From contig NZ_JADYTX010000018.1 of assembly GCF_021531475.1 (NCBI RefSeq), forward strand, positions 1 to 40,119: DNA of 40,119 nucleotides, in the 5' to 3' direction. Numbering within the stretch: the first letter of the stretch is position 1; each line of letters opens with the position of its first letter. The notes under the pieces were generated by a model. The model was not told the origin of the DNA and did no database searches. It worked only from the letters and a program-made list of their open reading frames with translations. Shown piece after piece: positions 25,186 through 32,712 of the stretch. The stretch comes from Fusobacterium perfoetens (GTDB lineage: Bacteria; Fusobacteriota; Fusobacteriia; Fusobacteriales; Fusobacteriaceae). The position numbers and the translations under genes were made by a program.

Positions 25186-25227
25186 GTTGCCAATGCAACA
25201 TATTTTTTATAATTTTTATATTATAAT
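25186..25227 (+). promoter_or_regulatory. Promoter of the ferredoxin gene with HcpR-like operator
   Basis: GTTGC-CAAT-GCAAC at 25186-25199 has the same arms as the hcp operator. The TATAAT at 25222-25227 predicts a start near 25234, putting the palindrome at -41.5, exactly as at hcp. Confidence 0.75.
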
Positions 25228-25261
25228 CTACATATAATTTAAAAGTTTTTAGGAGGATTTT

Positions 25262-26011
25262 ATGATAAGAAAGGTTATAAAAATAGATGAAAATAAGTGT
25301 GATGGTTGTGGTGCTTGTGTAAAAGCTTGCCACGAGGGAGCTATTGGACTTGTAAATGGAAAGGCTAAACTTTTAAGAGATGATTATTGTGATGGACTTG
25401 GAGATTGTCTACCTTCTTGTCATACTAACGCCATCTCTTTTGAAGAAAGAAAGGCTCTTCCTTATGATGAAGAGGCTGTAAAATTAAATATGGCTCAAAA
25501 AAAGAAATCTGATTGTTCTTTTGGTAGTTATCCGGAAAATCAAATAAAAGTTATTAAATCTCATTTTGGTTGCCCTGGATCAAATTTAAAAACAATAAAA
25601 GTTTCTTCAAATGAAAAAGAAAATTTTGAAGAGAATATTATACAAAGTAAACTGCAACAATGGCCTGTACAGATAAAACTTGTACCTATAAATGCTCCTT
25701 ATTTTGATGGAGCTAATCTTTTAATTGCTGCTGATTGCACGGCTTTTGCCTACGGTAATTTCCATAATGAATTTATAAAAAATAGAATAACTCTTATAGG
25801 TTGTCCTAAGTTAGACTCTGGAGATTATGAGGAAAAATTAACAGAAATTATTAAAAATAATAATATAAAATCTTTAACAGTTGTAAGAATGGAAGTTCCT
25901 TGTTGTGGTGGAATCGAAAGAGCTTCTGTAAATGCTTTAAAAAATAGTGGTAAATTTATCCCTTGGCAAGTTGTTACTATCTCTATTGATGGTAAAAAAT
26001 TTGATATATGA
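25262..26011 (+). CDS. Ferredoxin-domain protein linked to hcp
   Basis: A 249-residue protein with an N-terminal ferredoxin domain and a C-terminal domain with several cysteine pairs. Cluster 1 has the full CxxCxxCxxxC set (C13, C16, C19, C23). Cluster 2 has C43, C49 and C53, but the expected cysteine at 46 is Leu, so it may hold a [3Fe-4S] or a three-cysteine cluster. Downstream cysteines occur in FGCPGS, AADCTA, IGCPK and EVPCCGGIERA. It probably passes electrons to Hcp, replacing the NADH-dependent Hcr of enterobacteria (inference from shared operator and position). The ATG follows AGGAGG. It is transcribed alone and ends at a strong terminator. Confidence 0.85.
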   Translation: MIRKVIKIDENKCDGCGACVKACHEGAIGLVNGKAKLLRDDYCDGLGDCLPSCHTNAISFEERKALPYDEEAVKLNMAQKKKSDCSFGSYPENQIKVIKSHFGCPGSNLKTIKVSSNEKENFEENIIQSKLQQWPVQIKLVPINAPYFDGANLLIAADCTAFAYGNFHNEFIKNRITLIGCPKLDSGDYEEKLTEIIKNNNIKSLTVVRMEVPCCGGIERASVNALKNSGKFIPWQVVTISIDGKKFDI

Positions 26012-26020
26012 GTCTGTGAA

Positions 26021-26049
26021 AAAAGTTGTAGCAAAAGCTACAACTTTTT
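26021..26049. terminator. Bidirectional terminator between the ferredoxin gene and thiE
   Basis: AAAAGTTGTAGC (26021-26032) pairs perfectly with GCTACAACTTTT (26037-26048) around an AAAA loop, with T and A runs on either side. It serves both convergent units. Confidence 0.9.
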
Positions 26050-26052
26050 CTT

Positions 26053-26685
26053 TTATTTCTCTAATTTACTTCTTAAAAATTTTACTTTTTCTTCTATATT
26101 TGGAGCTCCTACTATATCACTTACAAGACATATTCTTTTTGCTCCATGACCTATGATTTTATCAATATTATGTTCTTTTATTCCACCAATAGCAACAAAC
26201 GGAATATCTAAGTTTTTAACAGCAAAATCTAAATATTCTAAACCAACTGGAGCTGTATCCTTTGTAGTTGTTGGAAATATTGGTCCAACTCCCAAATAAT
26301 CTACATCAGGATTTTCAAAAGCTTTTTTCCCTTGTTCAGGTGAGTGAGTAGAAAGTCCAATTATTTTATCATCACCAATAAGTTTTCTCACTTCACTAGG
26401 TGGTAAATCATCTTGTCCAACATGTACCCCGTCAGCATCAACTAAAAGAGCAATATCTATATTATCATTTACTATAAACAAAACACCATTTTTTCTGCAA
26501 ACTTCTCTTAAAACTCTTGCTTCTTCTAATTTTTGTCCAAGAGATTTTTTCTTCTCTCTGTATTGAATTATTTTTATTCCACCTTTAATCATTGCCTCTA
26601 CACATTCAAGATTAGTTTTTCCATTGGCAAAATTTTCTCCAGTTATACCATATAACCCTTCTGGAATTATTATTTTATTTCTCAA
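26053..26685 (-). CDS. thiE: Thiamine-phosphate synthase ThiE
   Basis: ThiE joins hydroxymethylpyrimidine diphosphate to thiazole phosphate, giving thiamine phosphate. The protein is a 210-residue TIM barrel with IQYREK, FIVNDNIDIALLVDADGVHVGQDD, GLSTHS, YLGVGPIFPTTTKDTAP and VAIGGI, all standard ThiE segments. The frame is open four codons further upstream, to a TTG at 26697. The TTG at 26685 is preferred because GGAGG lies five bases before it; no ATG is available in either case. It overlaps the 3' end of thiF by 11 bases and is the last gene of the thi operon. Confidence 0.9.
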   Translation of the reverse strand: MRNKIIIPEGLYGITGENFANGKTNLECVEAMIKGGIKIIQYREKKKSLGQKLEEARVLREVCRKNGVLFIVNDNIDIALLVDADGVHVGQDDLPPSEVRKLIGDDKIIGLSTHSPEQGKKAFENPDVDYLGVGPIFPTTTKDTAPVGLEYLDFAVKNLDIPFVAIGGIKEHNIDKIIGHGAKRICLVSDIVGAPNIEEKVKFLRSKLEK

Positions 26686-27217
26686 AATATCCTCCAATCT
26701 CCAAAACTTTTTCAGCCATCATACAAGCAACAGCTCCTACCTTATGTGAATAAGTTTTATAAATATCTGTATCAGTTTCAAAATCTCCAACTACTGTAAG
26801 ATTTTTTCCAAATTTTCTTATTTTTATATTTTTAGTTTCAAAGCCTCCTATCCCTGAAGCTGAAACTATTTTTTTTCCTAATGGCAAAAGCTCCTCAACT
26901 AAAAGAGATTTATACTCTTTTTTATCAAATGCTTCAACCACTATATCACAATCTTTAAAAAATTCTTTGATATTATCCCTTTCAAATTTTATTATTTCAT
27001 TTTCAATTTGAATACTTGGATTTATCAAAAGAAGATTTTTGGCTAAAGTTTCACTTTTATAAAGACCCACTTGTTCTTTAAAAAAGAATTGTCTATTTAG
27101 ATTGCTCTCCTCTATTTTATCAAAATCTCCAAACTTAAAATTTTTTACACCAGCACGAACAAGATGATAAGCTACATTTGAGCCTATTCCTCCACAACCA
27201 GCAATTCCTATTATCAT
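26675..27217 (-). CDS. thiF: ThiS adenylyltransferase ThiF (short form)
   Basis: ThiF activates the C-terminal glycine of ThiS as an acyl adenylate in thiazole formation. It is a 180-residue E1-like protein with the nucleotide loop GIAGCGGIGSNVA (4-16), FGDFDKIEESNLNRQ (29-43) carrying the conserved Asp, Asn and Arg, and a C-terminal SHKVGAVACMMAEKVLE. The zinc-binding cysteines and the C-terminal extension of E. coli ThiF are absent, as in the short form common in Clostridia and Fusobacteria. Start and stop overlap its neighbours: ATGA with thiH and 11 bases with thiE. Confidence 0.9.
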   Translation of the reverse strand: MIIGIAGCGGIGSNVAYHLVRAGVKNFKFGDFDKIEESNLNRQFFFKEQVGLYKSETLAKNLLLINPSIQIENEIIKFERDNIKEFFKDCDIVVEAFDKKEYKSLLVEELLPLGKKIVSASGIGGFETKNIKIRKFGKNLTVVGDFETDTDIYKTYSHKVGAVACMMAEKVLEIGGYFEK

Positions 27218-28320
27218 ACTAATTGCTCCCAGTCTTTGAAAACAGGTTGGTAACCATTATCTCTTATAGCTTGAATTGTTTCTTCAGCACTTCTATCATC
27301 ACTTATCTCAAATTGACAAGTAGATGGATCGTTGTCTGTATATCCTCCAACATCTGTTTTTGAACCAACAGACATTTTTGTAATTCCCATATGCATTAAG
27401 TGATCTCTAAAATCAGCCACTTCTCTTGTAGAAATATTTATATCAGCTTTAACTTCAAAAATTCTATAAGCTGTCATAAATTGTACAAAAGTTACATCAT
27501 CTAGTGGATGATCTGGTTGGAATCCTCCCTCTGCTGGATTTATTCTTGGAAGTGATATTGCAAAAGATGAGTTTAAATATTTATCTGTTAAATATTTTAA
27601 GTGAAGTCCAGCCATAAAAGCCTCTTGTCTTATATCACTTAAACCAAATAATGGTCCAATTCCTATTGTTCTTATTCCAGCTTTTGCTCCTCTCTCTGGA
27701 GTGTTTAGACGGAAGTGATAATCTTTTTTCTTTCCTGATAAGTGAACTTTATCATAAATTTCTTCGTTATAAGTTTCTTGATAAACTGTTAAACCATCTA
27801 CTCCTATATCAGCAAGTTCTTTATACTCCCATTCTTCTAATGGCATAACTTCTATTGAAACAGAGTTAAAATGTTTTTTCAATACTTTTACTGCATCTTT
27901 TAAATAATCTAAAGTTACAAGACCGTGAGCTTCTCCTGTAAGCATAAGAATATGTTCTACACCTGTTTTTGCAATTTCTATTGCTTCAGCTTCTATTTGT
28001 TCAAGAGTTTGGTGTTTTCTAACTATGTGGTTTTTCTTTGAAAATCCACAGTAAGTACAGTTATTTGTACAGAAGTTTGAAATATATATTGGCATATAAA
28101 GAGAGATTATATTTCCAAAATGTTGAGTTTTAAGTTCAGCTGCTCTTTGTGCCATTCTTTCTAAATGATTTTTTGCTTTTGGTGATAAAAGATTTAATAG
28201 ATCATATTCTGTTAAATTTTCTTTATAGATACTATCAAGTACATCTTCATCTGTTACTCTTGCAAAATAATTTTCATAATCAAAATCTTTCCATTGCTCT
28301 ACAACTGAATAAAATCCCAT
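27214..28320 (-). CDS. thiH: 2-iminoacetate synthase ThiH (radical SAM tyrosine lyase)
   Basis: ThiH splits tyrosine to p-cresol and dehydroglycine, the glycine-derived part of the thiazole ring, in anaerobic organisms. The 368-residue protein has the radical-SAM cluster motif C84-x3-C88-x2-C91 in FCTNNCTYCGFSK, followed by LMLTGEAHGL, EVMPLEEWEY, GLTVYQETYNEEIY and GIGPLFGLSD, matching the family throughout. It overlaps thiG by one base (TAATG) and thiF by four. It implies oxygen-sensitive thiamine synthesis. Confidence 0.95.
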   Translation of the reverse strand: MGFYSVVEQWKDFDYENYFARVTDEDVLDSIYKENLTEYDLLNLLSPKAKNHLERMAQRAAELKTQHFGNIISLYMPIYISNFCTNNCTYCGFSKKNHIVRKHQTLEQIEAEAIEIAKTGVEHILMLTGEAHGLVTLDYLKDAVKVLKKHFNSVSIEVMPLEEWEYKELADIGVDGLTVYQETYNEEIYDKVHLSGKKKDYHFRLNTPERGAKAGIRTIGIGPLFGLSDIRQEAFMAGLHLKYLTDKYLNSSFAISLPRINPAEGGFQPDHPLDDVTFVQFMTAYRIFEVKADINISTREVADFRDHLMHMGITKMSVGSKTDVGGYTDNDPSTCQFEISDDRSAEETIQAIRDNGYQPVFKDWEQLV

Positions 28321-29096
28321 TATTTGTCACCTCTGAATAAGAAGTCTGTAAGTGGAGATGAAGCGTTAGCATATTTTGAAGTTTTAGCAAGTTTTGCTAA
28401 GTACGCCATTCTTCCAGCTTTTACTGCCATAGCAAATGCTTCTCCCATTTTTACTGGATCTTCTGCTGTTGATATTGCTGTGTTAACAAGTACTGCGTCA
28501 ACTCCCATTTCCATAGCTTCAGCAGCTTGAGATGGTGCTCCAATTCCTGCGTCAACTATTACTGGAACTCTTTTATTTTCATTTATCATTTCTATTAAAG
28601 GTTTTGTAAGTAATCCTTTATTTGATCCGATTGGTGCCCCAAGTGGCATTACTGCTGCAGCTCCAGCTTCTTCTAATCTTTTTGCAGCAATTAAATCTGG
28701 AGTCATATATGGAAGTACTATAAATCCTTCATCTGCTAAAACTTTTGTAGCTTTTATAGTTTCTTCATTATCTGGCATTAAATATTTCATATCGTTTATT
28801 ATTTCTATTTTTATAAAATCTCCACAACCAGCTTCTCTTGCAATTCTTGCTATTTTAATAGCTTCTTCAGCGTTTCTTGCTCCAGAAGTATTAGGAAGTA
28901 AAGTTATTCCTTTTGGTATATAGTTTAAAACATTTTCTTTTGGGTTTGCAAAGTTAACTCTTCTAAGAGCCATTGTTATTATATTTGACCCACTAGCTTC
29001 TAACATTGGAGCTATTAGATTTTTATCAGAAAATTTTCCTGTTCCTGTAAGTAATCTGCTTTCAAATTCATGTCCTTTTAATACTAATTTATCCAT
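28320..29096 (-). CDS. thiG: Thiazole synthase ThiG
   Basis: ThiG condenses 1-deoxy-D-xylulose 5-phosphate, dehydroglycine and the ThiS thiocarboxylate into the thiazole phosphate. The protein has 258 residues and a TIM barrel fold. Visible are [11 protein letters not shown] near the start, the Schiff-base lysine in [39 protein letters not shown] and [18 protein letters not shown], and [14 protein letters not shown]. The frame is open to 29108, but the ATG at 29096 lies five bases after GGAGG. The gene is the second of the thi operon and overlaps thiH. Confidence 0.95.
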   Translation of the reverse strand: MDKLVLKGHEFESRLLTGTGKFSDKNLIAPMLEASGSNIITMALRRVNFANPKENVLNYIPKGITLLPNTSGARNAEEAIKIARIAREAGCGDFIKIEIINDMKYLMPDNEETIKATKVLADEGFIVLPYMTPDLIAAKRLEEAGAAAVMPLGAPIGSNKGLLTKPLIEMINENKRVPVIVDAGIGAPSQAAEAMEMGVDAVLVNTAISTAEDPVKMGEAFAMAVKAGRMAYLAKLAKTSKYANASSPLTDFLFRGDK

Positions 29097-29145
29097 CTTT
29101 TCCTCCATAAACTTTTATTTTTTATATAATATTAATTTTTTTATT

Positions 29146-29358
29146 TTATCCACCAGAAACAAAAGTTAGAACTTCTATCTCATCATTTTCTTTGATGCTT
29201 ACATCTTTCCAATTATCCCTTTTTATAAGCTCATCATTTAATAAAACAACAGCTCCAGAAAGATTAATATTTTTTTCAGAAGAAAGTTTTTCAATAAATT
29301 CGCTTATTAACATCTCTTTTTCGATATTTTCAGAAACTCCATTTAAAACTATTTGCAT
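29146..29358 (-). CDS. thiS: Sulfur carrier protein ThiS
   Basis: A 70-residue ubiquitin-like sulfur carrier beginning MQIVLNGVSE and ending EVLTFVSGG, with the obligatory C-terminal Gly-Gly that is adenylated by ThiF and thiocarboxylated. The frame is open 20 codons upstream, but those codons run through the riboswitch terminator; the ATG at 29358 follows AGGAGGG at six bases. It is the first gene after the TPP riboswitch and its terminator. Confidence 0.93.
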   Translation of the reverse strand: MQIVLNGVSENIEKEMLISEFIEKLSSEKNINLSGAVVLLNDELIKRDNWKDVSIKENDEIEVLTFVSGG

Positions 29359-29375
29359 TTTTTCCCTCCTTTTAC

Positions 29376-29405
29376 AAAAAAAATCCCTAGTATTTCTACT
29401 AGGGA
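29376..29405 (-). terminator. Riboswitch-controlled terminator before thiS
   Basis: TCCCTAGTA and TACTAGGGA (minus-strand 29405-29397 with 29392-29384) form a perfect nine-base-pair stem with a four-base loop, followed by eight T on the minus strand. It lies between the TPP aptamer and the thiS ribosome binding site. Confidence 0.9.
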
Positions 29406-29485
29406 AGTCTTTTATCAATTAATCAACCACTTTTTTATAACTTAATAGCTATCAGATGTCTGATACTCCAAGTGGAGGGTTAATT

Positions 29486-29571
29486 TTACTTCCTTTCGCC
29501 AGCATTATCTGGTTCAAGTAATAAGAGTCGAGGTCGAACCTCCTCTCAGCCAGTTACGGCTCCCCTAGTAA
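29486..29571 (-). promoter_or_regulatory. TPP riboswitch (THI element) controlling thiSGHFE
   Basis: Read on the minus strand the conserved blocks occur in order: GGGGAGCC, GGCTGAGAGG, CTTGAACC-AGATAATGC, and GGCGAAAGGAAG. P1 is TTACT (29571-29567) with AGTAA (29490-29486). The 5' part TACTAGGGGA is complementary to the first arm of the downstream terminator, so an antiterminator can form when thiamine diphosphate is absent. Binding of the ligand would close P1, release the terminator arm and stop transcription. Confidence 0.95.
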
Positions 29572-29603
29572 GTTATATTTATTTAATTTTTAGTTGATAA
29601 TGT

Positions 29604-29632
29604 ATTCTATAACTTTACAACTGTTTTGTCAA
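29604..29632 (-). promoter_or_regulatory. Promoter of the thi operon
   Basis: On the minus strand TTGACA (29632-29627), a 17-base spacer and TAGAAT (29609-29604), about 35 bases upstream of the riboswitch and right after the fadL-like stop codon. I see no terminator between that gene and this promoter. Confidence 0.7.
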
Positions 29633-29638
29633 GAGTTT

Positions 29639-31006
29639 TTATAATTTAAACTCTGCTGACATTCCTATTGTATGAACTGTTTTTTCAAAAGTTGTACTTC
29701 CTTTCTCTGCATTAGCAGTTCCATTTTCATAATCAACAAATCCATAAGATAGAGTATATTTTCTTGTTTCATTAGGTGAATATGTTACTCCAACACAATA
29801 CATATGAGCATCTAAAGCATAGTCAGTATCTTTGTAAGTTCCTTCATTTGCTCCAGTATTAGTGTATTGATATCCTGCCATTAAAGTATATTTTTCATTT
29901 AGTTTATAATCAAAACCAATTGATGCTTCGTAACCATTTGTATAGTTATCATAAGCGTGGTCTTCATTAGCTTGCTCTATAAAATAATAGTTTCCACTTG
30001 CAAGAAGTGTTAATCTATCAGTCATATCATAAGAAATTCCTAATGCCATCATTGCTGGAAGATTTCTATTTCCATCTACTAACCACTCTTTAATTACAGC
30101 CTCTTGTCTTAAAGCTCCGTCTATTCCAGCAATTGCTCCATTTATAGTTGTTTCAAGTTGCTCATGATTTGCTAACTCTTTAGACGTAGAAGTTTTTAAT
30201 CCATTTTTACCATTTTTAGCATCAAAATCTAATTCTATTTCAGATTCATATTTAAAACCGATATTTAATCTATCAGTTGGTTTATAGTTAAATCCTATTA
30301 CTCCACCTACTCCATAAGCTTCTCTCTCAGCATCTAAAGTAATATTTACTGGTACTTTAACAGGAAGTTTTCCATTAGTATCTATCTCAAAATTTCCTGT
30401 TCCTTCAAGAGCTCTTGTAGCGTATATTAATCTAATTCCTCCAGCTACTGAAAATTTTTCATTTAATTTTTGTGCCATACCAAAATTAATATTATAATAA
30501 AAAGATGACCCTTCAACAGTAGTTCCACCTAAATAATTTACTTTTGCACCTGTCAATCCCATCACAGGTAATCCTTTTTCAATTTCTTCTCCTATAACTT
30601 CAAAAGCTGAAATTCCATTATCATATTTTACAGTTCCACCACCAGCAGCTATTCCTGCGTGAGCAAAATAACTTCTATCTCCATCTTTTTTTACAAATTG
30701 AAAACTTGGAACCATTGGAGATGCAAAATCACTATTATGAACTCCATTTTGTCCATCAGATAATTTGCTTTTATGTGTATTCATTGTATAATCTTTAAAA
30801 ATTGTTTGAGCATTTACTTTGAAATAAGTTCCATCTTCCATAAATACTGTTCCTGCTGGGCTATAAAAAGCTCCAGATGTTCCGATTTTTCCTATCATTG
30901 ATGGGTGAGCAAAATATTCGGCGTCTTGTTGTGCAAGATAGTCAATACTTCCTCCATAAGCGTTTACTGAGGCTAAAAGAGCCATTAACATAAGCGTTTT
31001 TTTCAT
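29639..31006 (-). CDS. OmpP1/FadL/TodX family outer-membrane protein
   Basis: A 455-residue outer-membrane beta-barrel that should let hydrophobic compounds such as long-chain fatty acids cross the outer membrane. A signal peptide (MKKTLMLMALLASVNAYGG) is followed by the family N-terminal hatch region (YLAQQDAEYFAHPSMIGKIGTSGAFYSPAGT). The rest is a run of amphipathic strands with aromatic ends (for example GVGGVIGFNYKPTDRLNIGFKYES, YTLMAGYQYTNTGANEG, YTLSYGFVDYENG). The C-terminal strand ends SAEFKL rather than in Phe or Trp. It overlaps the upstream TetR gene by one base (TAATG), so the regulator and porin form one operon. Confidence 0.88.
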   Translation of the reverse strand: MKKTLMLMALLASVNAYGGSIDYLAQQDAEYFAHPSMIGKIGTSGAFYSPAGTVFMEDGTYFKVNAQTIFKDYTMNTHKSKLSDGQNGVHNSDFASPMVPSFQFVKKDGDRSYFAHAGIAAGGGTVKYDNGISAFEVIGEEIEKGLPVMGLTGAKVNYLGGTTVEGSSFYYNINFGMAQKLNEKFSVAGGIRLIYATRALEGTGNFEIDTNGKLPVKVPVNITLDAEREAYGVGGVIGFNYKPTDRLNIGFKYESEIELDFDAKNGKNGLKTSTSKELANHEQLETTINGAIAGIDGALRQEAVIKEWLVDGNRNLPAMMALGISYDMTDRLTLLASGNYYFIEQANEDHAYDNYTNGYEASIGFDYKLNEKYTLMAGYQYTNTGANEGTYKDTDYALDAHMYCVGVTYSPNETRKYTLSYGFVDYENGTANAEKGSTTFEKTVHTIGMSAEFKL

Positions 31007-31635
31007 TATTCCTCTCCTCTTAAAAGTTTTATATTTAAATTTTTTTCTAACTGATTTTCTGGAAGTTTATCCATCTTTAGAGCTTCTCTCATTATTAAAC
31101 CTCCAACCTCTCTTAATTCTTTTTCTATTATTTCATAAGTTGGATTATAAAATCCTGAACAAATAAGGCAAGCAAAACCATGAGTGCTCCACCAACCTCT
31201 TCTTATTAACCAATCAATAGTACTATCTTTTAAATCTTTATATTTTTCATTTTCTTTAAAACTTTTATAAACCAATCCTACCAAATCATTTGTTATCTCA
31301 TCTAAAAATTCTTTTGAAAGATTTTCTCTCATAAAAATTGCTCTAAATAAATCTTTTTCCTCTTTTGCAAAAAGACAAATTCCTATCCCAATATTCAAAA
31401 GCCCCAACTCTGTATAATTTATTTTTACCTTATCGAAAAGTTTATTTTTAGCCAAAACTGAAAGTTCATTTTTAAGCTCACTCATAGATGAAAAATTTGA
31501 ATAAACTCCTATTGTAGATATTCCTAACTCTTTTGCTATAACTCTAGCAGAAATTTTTTTCATTCCATCATGAACCAAAATTTCATAAGCTTTATCCAAA
31601 ATTTCTTCCTTAGTAAATTTTAATTTTCTCCCCAT
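31006..31635 (-). CDS. TetR/AcrR family regulator of the FadL-like porin
   Basis: A 209-residue repressor type with the N-terminal TetR helix-turn-helix: FTKEEILDKAYEILVHDGMKKISARVIAKELGISTIGVYSNFSS (about 8-51). The C-terminal half is a divergent helical ligand-binding domain with conserved-looking RRGWWSTHGFACL. It is the first gene of a two-gene operon with the outer-membrane porin. A fatty-acid or hydrophobic-ligand response is plausible by context but not shown. The promoter is flanked by repeats of CATAACACT that may be its operators. Confidence 0.85.
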   Translation of the reverse strand: MGRKLKFTKEEILDKAYEILVHDGMKKISARVIAKELGISTIGVYSNFSSMSELKNELSVLAKNKLFDKVKINYTELGLLNIGIGICLFAKEEKDLFRAIFMRENLSKEFLDEITNDLVGLVYKSFKENEKYKDLKDSTIDWLIRRGWWSTHGFACLICSGFYNPTYEIIEKELREVGGLIMREALKMDKLPENQLEKNLNIKLLRGEE

Positions 31636-31658
31636 TAAAAACTCCCTTTTAAAAATAA

Positions 31659-31797
31659 CATAACACTATTATTTAAAATAAAAAACTTATTTTTTAACAC
31701 ACTATTAAAAATTATACATTATATCCCTTTAAAAATCAAGGAATAAATATTTTTTATTTTCAAATTTCATAACACTATTATAAAATAACATTACACT
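31659..31797. promoter_or_regulatory. Repeated CATAACACT boxes around the tetR promoter
   Basis: CATAACACTATTAT occurs exactly at 31659-31672 and 31768-31781, and CATTACACT at 31789-31797. One copy lies downstream of the predicted start of transcription and two lie upstream of the -35 box. They are candidate operators for the adjacent TetR protein, which would allow autoregulation of the operon. Confidence 0.45.
31711..31739 (-). promoter_or_regulatory. Promoter of the tetR-fadL operon
   Basis: On the minus strand TTGATT (31739-31734), a 17-base spacer and TATAAT (31716-31711). Confidence 0.7.
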
Positions 31798-31843
31798 TTA
31801 TAAAATTATTAATTACATCTATTATATTATTTTTAACAAAAAA

Positions 31844-31890
31844 TAAAAAAACTGTACCATTTTTTAATTATTTAAAATCTTAGATACAGT
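31844..31890 (-). terminator. Terminator of the DUF1275-PHP unit
   Basis: On the minus strand ACTGTA (31890-31885) pairs with TACAGT (31856-31851) across an AT-rich inner region and is followed by TTTTTTT. It lies just beyond the stop of the PHP gene. Confidence 0.6.
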
Positions 31891-31905
31891 CTTTTTTTAT
31901 ATTCT

Positions 31906-32712
31906 TTATCTTATTTTTATAAAACTTGGCTCCATTTTTTCAAAAGAAGAGATATATTTAACTCCTAACTTTTCCAAAATCTCATAAGCAATTTTAAAAT
32001 CTTTAGTGATATCATCTTTTCTATGGGAATCAGAACCTATTGTTATTACTTCTCCACCAAGTTCAAAATATCTTTTTAATATTTCAAAATCTGGATAAAC
32101 TCTATCTTCTCCATATCTATAACCAGAGGTATTTATTTCTATTCCTTTTCCTTTTGAAATAATTTCTTTAAGTATTTTTTCTATTATTTCAATATGATTT
32201 CCTATATTCATTCCTCTATATTTAGGTCCACCATATCTTGTTATAAAGTCAAGATGACCATAAACATTAAATTTATTATAATTTTTTACATTTTCATAAA
32301 CTGTTCTAAAATATAAGTCTTGCATCTCATCTCTAGTTCTTCCCTCTTGTAAAATTCCAAAACTTAAATCATATCTGTCTATTCCATGACTAGATGCAAT
32401 CACAAAATCCAGTGGATATTTTTTTAATTCTTTCTCAAAATAATTTAAAGTATGAGGTTGAACTCCAACTTCCAATCCAAGTTTTAAATTTATTTCATTT
32501 TTATATTTTTCTTTTAGCCTTAAAATCTCGTTTGAATATTCATCTAAATCAATATCCCACTCTGGTCCAATATCTATCATATCTTTTTCCAAATGATCTG
32601 TGATAGCTATCTCTTTTAATCCTAAACTTATTGCTTTTTTTAAAATCTCATCTAAATCTTCTCTGGAATCTCCAGAAAATCTACTATGAATATGATAATC
32701 ACTATAAAACAT
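31906..32712 (-). CDS. PHP-domain phosphoesterase, histidinol-phosphatase (HisJ/HisK) type
   Basis: A 268-residue PHP metallophosphoesterase. The metal-binding motifs are DYHIHSRFSGDS (5-16), ITDHLE (about 38-43), the ASSHGIDRYD segment, GHLDFITRYG, and the C-terminal IGSDSH. These match histidinol-phosphatases that make histidinol in the next-to-last step of histidine synthesis, but no other his gene lies here, so the true substrate is uncertain. The start overlaps the DUF1275 gene by 11 bases, with GGAG six bases before the ATG, so the two are co-translated. Confidence 0.85.
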   Translation of the reverse strand: MFYSDYHIHSRFSGDSREDLDEILKKAISLGLKEIAITDHLEKDMIDIGPEWDIDLDEYSNEILRLKEKYKNEINLKLGLEVGVQPHTLNYFEKELKKYPLDFVIASSHGIDRYDLSFGILQEGRTRDEMQDLYFRTVYENVKNYNKFNVYGHLDFITRYGGPKYRGMNIGNHIEIIEKILKEIISKGKGIEINTSGYRYGEDRVYPDFEILKRYFELGGEVITIGSDSHRKDDITKDFKIAYEILEKLGVKYISSFEKMEPSFIKIR

